In this document: positions 8,040 to 10,763 of the stretch, in pieces
Position numbering within the stretch: position 1 is the first letter of the stretch
Layout: every line of letters begins with the position of its first letter
NCBI GenBank assembly: GCA_005223375.1
Contig: RXOD01006287.1
Coordinates: 1 to 10,763, forward strand
From: Amoebophrya sp. AT5.2
Lineage: Eukaryota; Sar; Dinophyceae; Syndiniales; Amoebophryaceae
Length of the DNA stretch: 10,763 nucleotides
Direction: 5' to 3'
Translations under genes and position numbers: made by a program
The notes under the pieces: generated by a model
The model's input: only the letters and a program-made list of their open reading frames with translations
The model's database searches: none
What the model was told of the DNA's origin: nothing

Positions 8040-8745
8040 GCACCGAAAAAACGAAAACCACTAGAAAGAGCGGCAGCCAGCGAGAGAAGAAAGCCGCGAA
8101 AGCAGCGGCCGCGCGCAATTTATTCAAAGCCGCGCGCTCAAGAAGAGCCCCGCAACCGCGGCCAGAGCGGTGCCCGCCTACCCGCACAGCTGCCGCAGGA
8201 AAATCGCAAAGCTGTCGGATAGAAAAACCAAAAAAATTAAAAAAACCAAAAAATTTCCCCAGCAAAGCCGCTGGCTTGCACGCACCCGCGACGCTGCGCA
8301 AAAAACCCAGAAACCAAACACCAGAAAAACTTGAAAAACCTCGCAAAGGAGGCCGCGCGCCGAGATGCATTCTCTCCCCCCGGGAGGCACTCACCATTGC
8401 GAAGAAAAATAAAACAAAATCCGCAATGGCACCAGCCAGGGAGCCAGCGCGAAAAAAAAAAGGAAAGTCGCAAAGAAATCCAACAAACCGAAGTTCGCAA
8501 GCGTAAAGCTGCACCCGCGAAGCCTTTACGAAAAGGCGGTCGGCCATGGCGTGAAAAATTATTCTAAGAAGTGCCATATTGAGGTTTGCGCAAAAACAAA
8601 ACGCAAAAAGCGAAAGAGCTGAAAGCCCCGCACACCACGGCTGCGCCGCATACATTCATAGATAGGTGCCGCGCGCCCACCTTTAGAATCGCGTCCCGAG
8701 CGTTTCTGCAGAAAATATAATCGAAAAGTCGTAGAAGAGCCAAAA
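8040..8745 (+). repeat. Repeat copy 3 (full length)
   Basis: This is the partner of the copy at 7284-7965, with the same eight anchors in the same order and orientation. Between anchors the two diverge heavily, mainly in A-run lengths. The direct arrangement with a period of about 0.75-0.8 kb indicates an old tandem duplication. Confidence 0.75.
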
Positions 8746-8839
8746 CATTTGCAAAATGTTCCTGCACAGCTGCACTCGCGAAACTCCCAAAAGGTGTAGG
8801 AAGGGAACTAGAAAAACTCAATCTCAAATTAATAGCTCC

Positions 8840-9160
8840 GCAAAGCCGCATGGCAACCTCCACCCCCTCGGGGAGCTAGCTTGCGCAAAAAATAAAAGCA
8901 GGTCCGTAGATTTCGCCTGGATGAAAAAACAAACAAGCCCCGGAAAGCTGTCCGTGTCCCCGAGAAGCTTCCACGAAGCTGCGCAGCCATTCTTGATTTG
9001 CTGAAAATTTGACCAGCTCCCTAGTTTTCGAAGCTAAACGAGCCGGCATCGGCGCAAAAAAAAACGCGACTCAAAGAAAACCACTGCAATTAAGCGCTGA
9101 GGCAGAAAACGCATGCGATAGGGAGTGACGTGAGAGCTGGAGGCCCCACAGATGATCTGC
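8840..9160 (+). repeat. Repeat copy 4 (short form, most decayed)
   Basis: In order it shows a GCAAAGCCGCATGGC block (8840), a CCCCCTCGGGGAG plus GCGCAAAAAATAAAA block (8871-8898, like 8378-8412), and AAAGCTGTCC...GAAGCTTCCACGAA (8944-8977, like 7743-7770). These are followed by GGCGCAAAAAAAAACGC (9051, like 8587) and GAGAGCTGGAGGCCCCAC (about 9130, like 8614). Offsets to copy 3 are about 440-520, so it also appears shortened. Confidence 0.5.
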
Positions 9161-9239
9161 CCAATGAGGGGCCCACATGCTGGAGAAATAGGGGCAGCGC
9201 ATAAAAAAATATTGCGGCCGATTGCTTGAAAATAGCCGG

Positions 9240-9730
9240 GAAATCTCGCGGGAGCGGGCGACATCGATCTAGTTCGAGCGTCGCGTCATCAGCTTCACCA
9301 TCTTCAACGTGACGAGCCAGCTTGTTCTGGATCTCATCTGGAGCAGCCGCGCATCCATATCAAGGAGCAAATGCAAACAAAGTTCCTCCGCGGCTTTAGA
9401 AAAAGCATCGCGGGGATGGGTGTGGGCTGTGCGTCGTTCTCTCAGAGATGCAAGAACTGCAGGTCAAATGAGCGTAGACCAGGAGCAACAAAGGGCTTGA
9501 ACGAATGGGCTCTTCGTGACGTCTCGCAGATCCTGCTGAAAAGAAATGGTCCATGATCCAAAATCATCGACGATCAGAACATGATGGCAGATCAACCAAG
9601 TGACCACCATGTCGAAGCTGTTGGGGTCAAGCGTAGAGAGCATCTACTTCTTCCCCAGACTGACCACTGATCCAGACGGTTTCAAATTATTGATTGAAGC
9701 CATATACTGGTCCATCGCTCTTACCAGCTC
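9240..9730 (-). pseudogene. Minus-strand gene remnant or unspliced exons, family unknown
   Basis: Read on the minus strand from 9730, one frame gives protein-like sequence: ELVRAMDQYMASINNLKPSG, then a TAG at 9644-9646, then MLSTLDPNSFDMVVTWLICH and HHVLIVDDFGSWTISFQQDL in the same frame, up to a TGA at 9464-9466. Beyond that stop the same frame continues with RDAFSKAAEELCLHLLLDMD. After about 9338 the coding-like text moves to another frame (DEIQNKLARHVEDGEADDAT), fading near 9240. Balanced composition with plausible helices sets it apart from the A-rich array next door. Two in-frame stops and a shift indicate decay, or introns I cannot place. No family is recognised; the LIVDDF stretch alone does not justify calling a reverse transcriptase or response regulator. 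Confidence 0.45.
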
Positions 9731-9846
9731 GGTATGGAAATAATTTTCACCGCCAGCGCTCTACGACGAGGACGAATACGAAAATCACTGAGACAGAAGT
9801 TGAATCAGTCCAGACTCTTCCTCGGATTCCCACCATCCAAAGAAAG
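9694..9846 (+). other. 5' leader of the SET-like gene, overlapping the remnant
   Basis: The frame of the downstream gene is open from just after a TGA at 9691-9693 but contains no ATG before 9847, so this is probably 5' UTR. A C/T-rich stretch (about 9814-9834) is followed by CCAAAG just before the start and could be a weak splice acceptor. No TATA-like element or copy of the 16-base leader motif was found. The first ~40 bases are antisense to the minus-strand remnant. Confidence 0.4.
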
Positions 9847-10763
9847 ATGTCGCGCAAAGTCCACGAGATCGAGGACGACACGGAGGTCGGGGAGATTCGC
9901 CAGCTGATAGGTTCGGTCCCAACTCTTTCCGACTACATCGACATCTCCTGTTCCGCCACCGAGGGCCGCTTTCTCGTCGCCAGCAACGACCTCGAAGAAG
10001 GCGAGTGGTTCCTCTCCGAGGACGCTTTGGTGACGTGGCCGGACAAACGCGACGTGTTGGGCAGGTTGGAGGCAAAACCAAAATCAGCCGAGTTAGCAAG
10101 TTGTCATGATAATAAACAGGAGCTTCTGGTCACGTACGAGGAGATCTTCCCGCACCTGCCGTGGGCGAAATGGGCCAAGCTTCAGAGCGACGACACTAAA
10201 GTCGGCGCGCTCGCGCTCGCCAGCTGCCTGTGCCAGATCGCGGAACAGCTCAGCGCTTGTTGTTCCGAGTTGAATTCGAAAGCGACAAGTTCAAGCGCAG
10301 CCCCAAAAAAAGGGAACGAGATGGACAACTACGAGAAGAAGGGCGAGGTAAGCGAGAAGGGTAGGGGCGAACACGAGAAAAAACACCAGGACGAGGAACT
10401 GCGGAAGCGCGCGCTCGCGTCGGCTCTTCGTCCGTACGAGCGTCTCTGCACGGTGCCGCAGAACACGAAGATTGCGTTCGCGGATGGCGTTACGCCGGAG
10501 ATGATCTACGACGCGATTCAAGAAGCAGCCCACATGGAGCCCCTGAGTCGCTTAGTCGACCACGGAATTTTGTTGAAGCAGGTGCAGGGTCCTCAAAGTC
10601 AGAGCTCGTCGCCGCGGTCGGGAACAGAAACAGGCGATTCTGCTTCCTCTGATGTTCCTAGGGGAGAGACTGCCGCAGGTCCAGATGCAGAGACCCCATG
10701 TCGGTCTGCCACCGGCCTCGCGCTGCTGACCAATTTGGCCGAGCGGCTGTCGCAGAACGCGAT
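9847..10763 (+). CDS. Probable SET-domain protein, N-terminal part (runs off window)
   Basis: Starting at the only ATG in an open stretch, 305 complete codons run to the window edge without a stop, so the 3' end is missing. Residues about 40-58 read GRFLVASNDLEEGEWFLSE. This fits the G-x-G-L-x-A-x-x-D-(I/L)-x-x-G-E-x-(I/L)-x-x-E pattern that opens the SET fold of SMYD- and SETD-type lysine methyltransferases, with F in place of the second Gly. Helical text follows (YEEIFPHLPWAKWAKLQSDD, then KVGALALASCLCQIAEQ). Next comes a charged linker at residues ~145-185 and a second helical block (LRKRALASALRPYERLCTVP to LVDHGILLKQVQG). A Ser/Glu-rich stretch precedes the edge. The cofactor- and substrate-binding motifs (NHxxxPN, ELxYDY-like) would lie downstream and are not visible, so methyltransferase activity is inferred only. 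A GAG|GTAAGC at 10345-10353 looks like a splice donor, but the frame stays coding through it. Confidence 0.75.
   Translation, partial: MSRKVHEIEDDTEVGEIRQLIGSVPTLSDYIDISCSATEGRFLVASNDLEEGEWFLSEDALVTWPDKRDVLGRLEAKPKSAELASCHDNKQELLVTYEEIFPHLPWAKWAKLQSDDTKVGALALASCLCQIAEQLSACCSELNSKATSSSAAPKKGNEMDNYEKKGEVSEKGRGEHEKKHQDEELRKRALASALRPYERLCTVPQNTKIAFADGVTPEMIYDAIQEAAHMEPLSRLVDHGILLKQVQGPQSQSSSPRSGTETGDSASSDVPRGETAAGPDAETPCRSATGLALLTNLAERLSQNA

Larger units (their letters stand above)
5440..9160. repeat. A-rich, T-poor array of diverged long-period repeats
   Basis: About 3.7 kb with a strong excess of A over T on the plus strand: the 60 bases from 5461 have 28 A and 9 T, and those from 8041 have 28 A and 1 T. 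Two motifs recur throughout. One is AAAGC(C/T)GCACCCGCGAAGCT-like (6001, 6071, 6298, 6470, 6698, 6893, 7471, 7743, 8281, 8505, 8765, 8841, 8944). The other is (T/G)GCGC followed by a run of A (6015, 7417, 7512, 7617, 8295, 8587, 8883, 9051). From about 6975 the motifs are organised into four collinear copies listed separately; 5440-6975 has the same vocabulary but no clear period. Long ORFs on both strands result from scarce TTA/CTA/TCA triplets and read as Lys-rich (plus) or Phe-rich (minus) low complexity. I see no gene here. Confidence 0.75.

Noticed and set aside
5777..8655. Long minus-strand ORFs (5777-6907, 6962-7543, 7918-8655)
   Set aside because: They are Phe/Ser/Arg/Cys-rich, follow from scarce TTA/CTA/TCA on the T-poor strand, change frame with each repeat copy, and repeat the same short peptides because the DNA repeats. 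No domain is recognisable.
9530..9600. LIVDDF on the minus strand as a reverse transcriptase YxDD or response-regulator motif
   Set aside because: Flanking residues do not match either family and no other conserved blocks are present; a four-residue resemblance is not enough.
10345..10389. GAG|GTAAGC donor with a CACCAG acceptor 42 bases on
   Set aside because: The interval is in frame and free of stops, lacks a pyrimidine tract or branch site, and flanking text is coding on both sides; reading through is simpler.
1..10763. CRISPR array, operon, prophage or other bacterial mobile system
   Set aside because: No regularly spaced near-identical repeats with spacers, no ribosome-binding-site-linked gene clusters, and no integrase or transposase could be read.
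1..10763. Dinoflagellate spliced-leader sequence or relict
   Set aside because: No stretch matching the conserved 3' half of the known dinoflagellate leader was seen on either strand.

Overview
The window looks like nuclear DNA of a unicellular eukaryote, not a bacterium. It holds three credible protein genes, all on the plus strand. They are separated by long non-coding stretches with pyrimidine tracts, AG acceptor-like sites and TATA-like elements. The proteins are eukaryotic in style: a long Ser/Gly-rich single-pass membrane protein, a secreted beta-helix protein with a classical signal peptide, and the N-terminal part of a probable SET-domain protein. Long intron-free reading frames in one orientation, mixed codon use, and A-rich or repeat-rich spacers would fit an alveolate such as a dinoflagellate relative. 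That placement is a guess; no marker gene or spliced-leader sequence is present to settle it.

Layout. 1-90: degenerate CTGGGG-containing repeats running off the left edge. 91-723: leader/intergenic DNA without a gene. 724-2232: membrane protein gene, followed by a long in-frame open stretch (2233-2622) beyond its single TAG, which also contains a strong intron-like branch-site/acceptor signature. 2623-3381: intergenic DNA with a 22-bp tandem duplication, a CT microsatellite, a T8-CAG acceptor-like site and a TATAAA element. 3382-5409: gene for a secreted right-handed parallel beta-helix (pectin-lyase-like fold) protein. About 5440-9160: roughly 3.7 kb of T-poor, A-rich sequence made of diverged long-period repeats. 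Two full copies lie about 0.75-0.8 kb apart and two shorter copies flank them; a short AAAGC(C/T)GCACCCGCGAAGCT-type motif recurs throughout. About 9240-9730: a probable minus-strand pseudogene or exon remnant with in-frame stops and a frameshift. 9847-10763: the 5' part of a gene with a SET-like start motif, open at the window edge.

The three genes show no shared pathway, and I see no operon-like or defence-type system. The points most worth a second look are the diverged tandem array with its strong A/T skew, the in-frame continuation after the first gene's TAG, the unannotated minus-strand remnant next to the SET gene, and a 14-of-16-base motif shared by the leaders of the first two genes.
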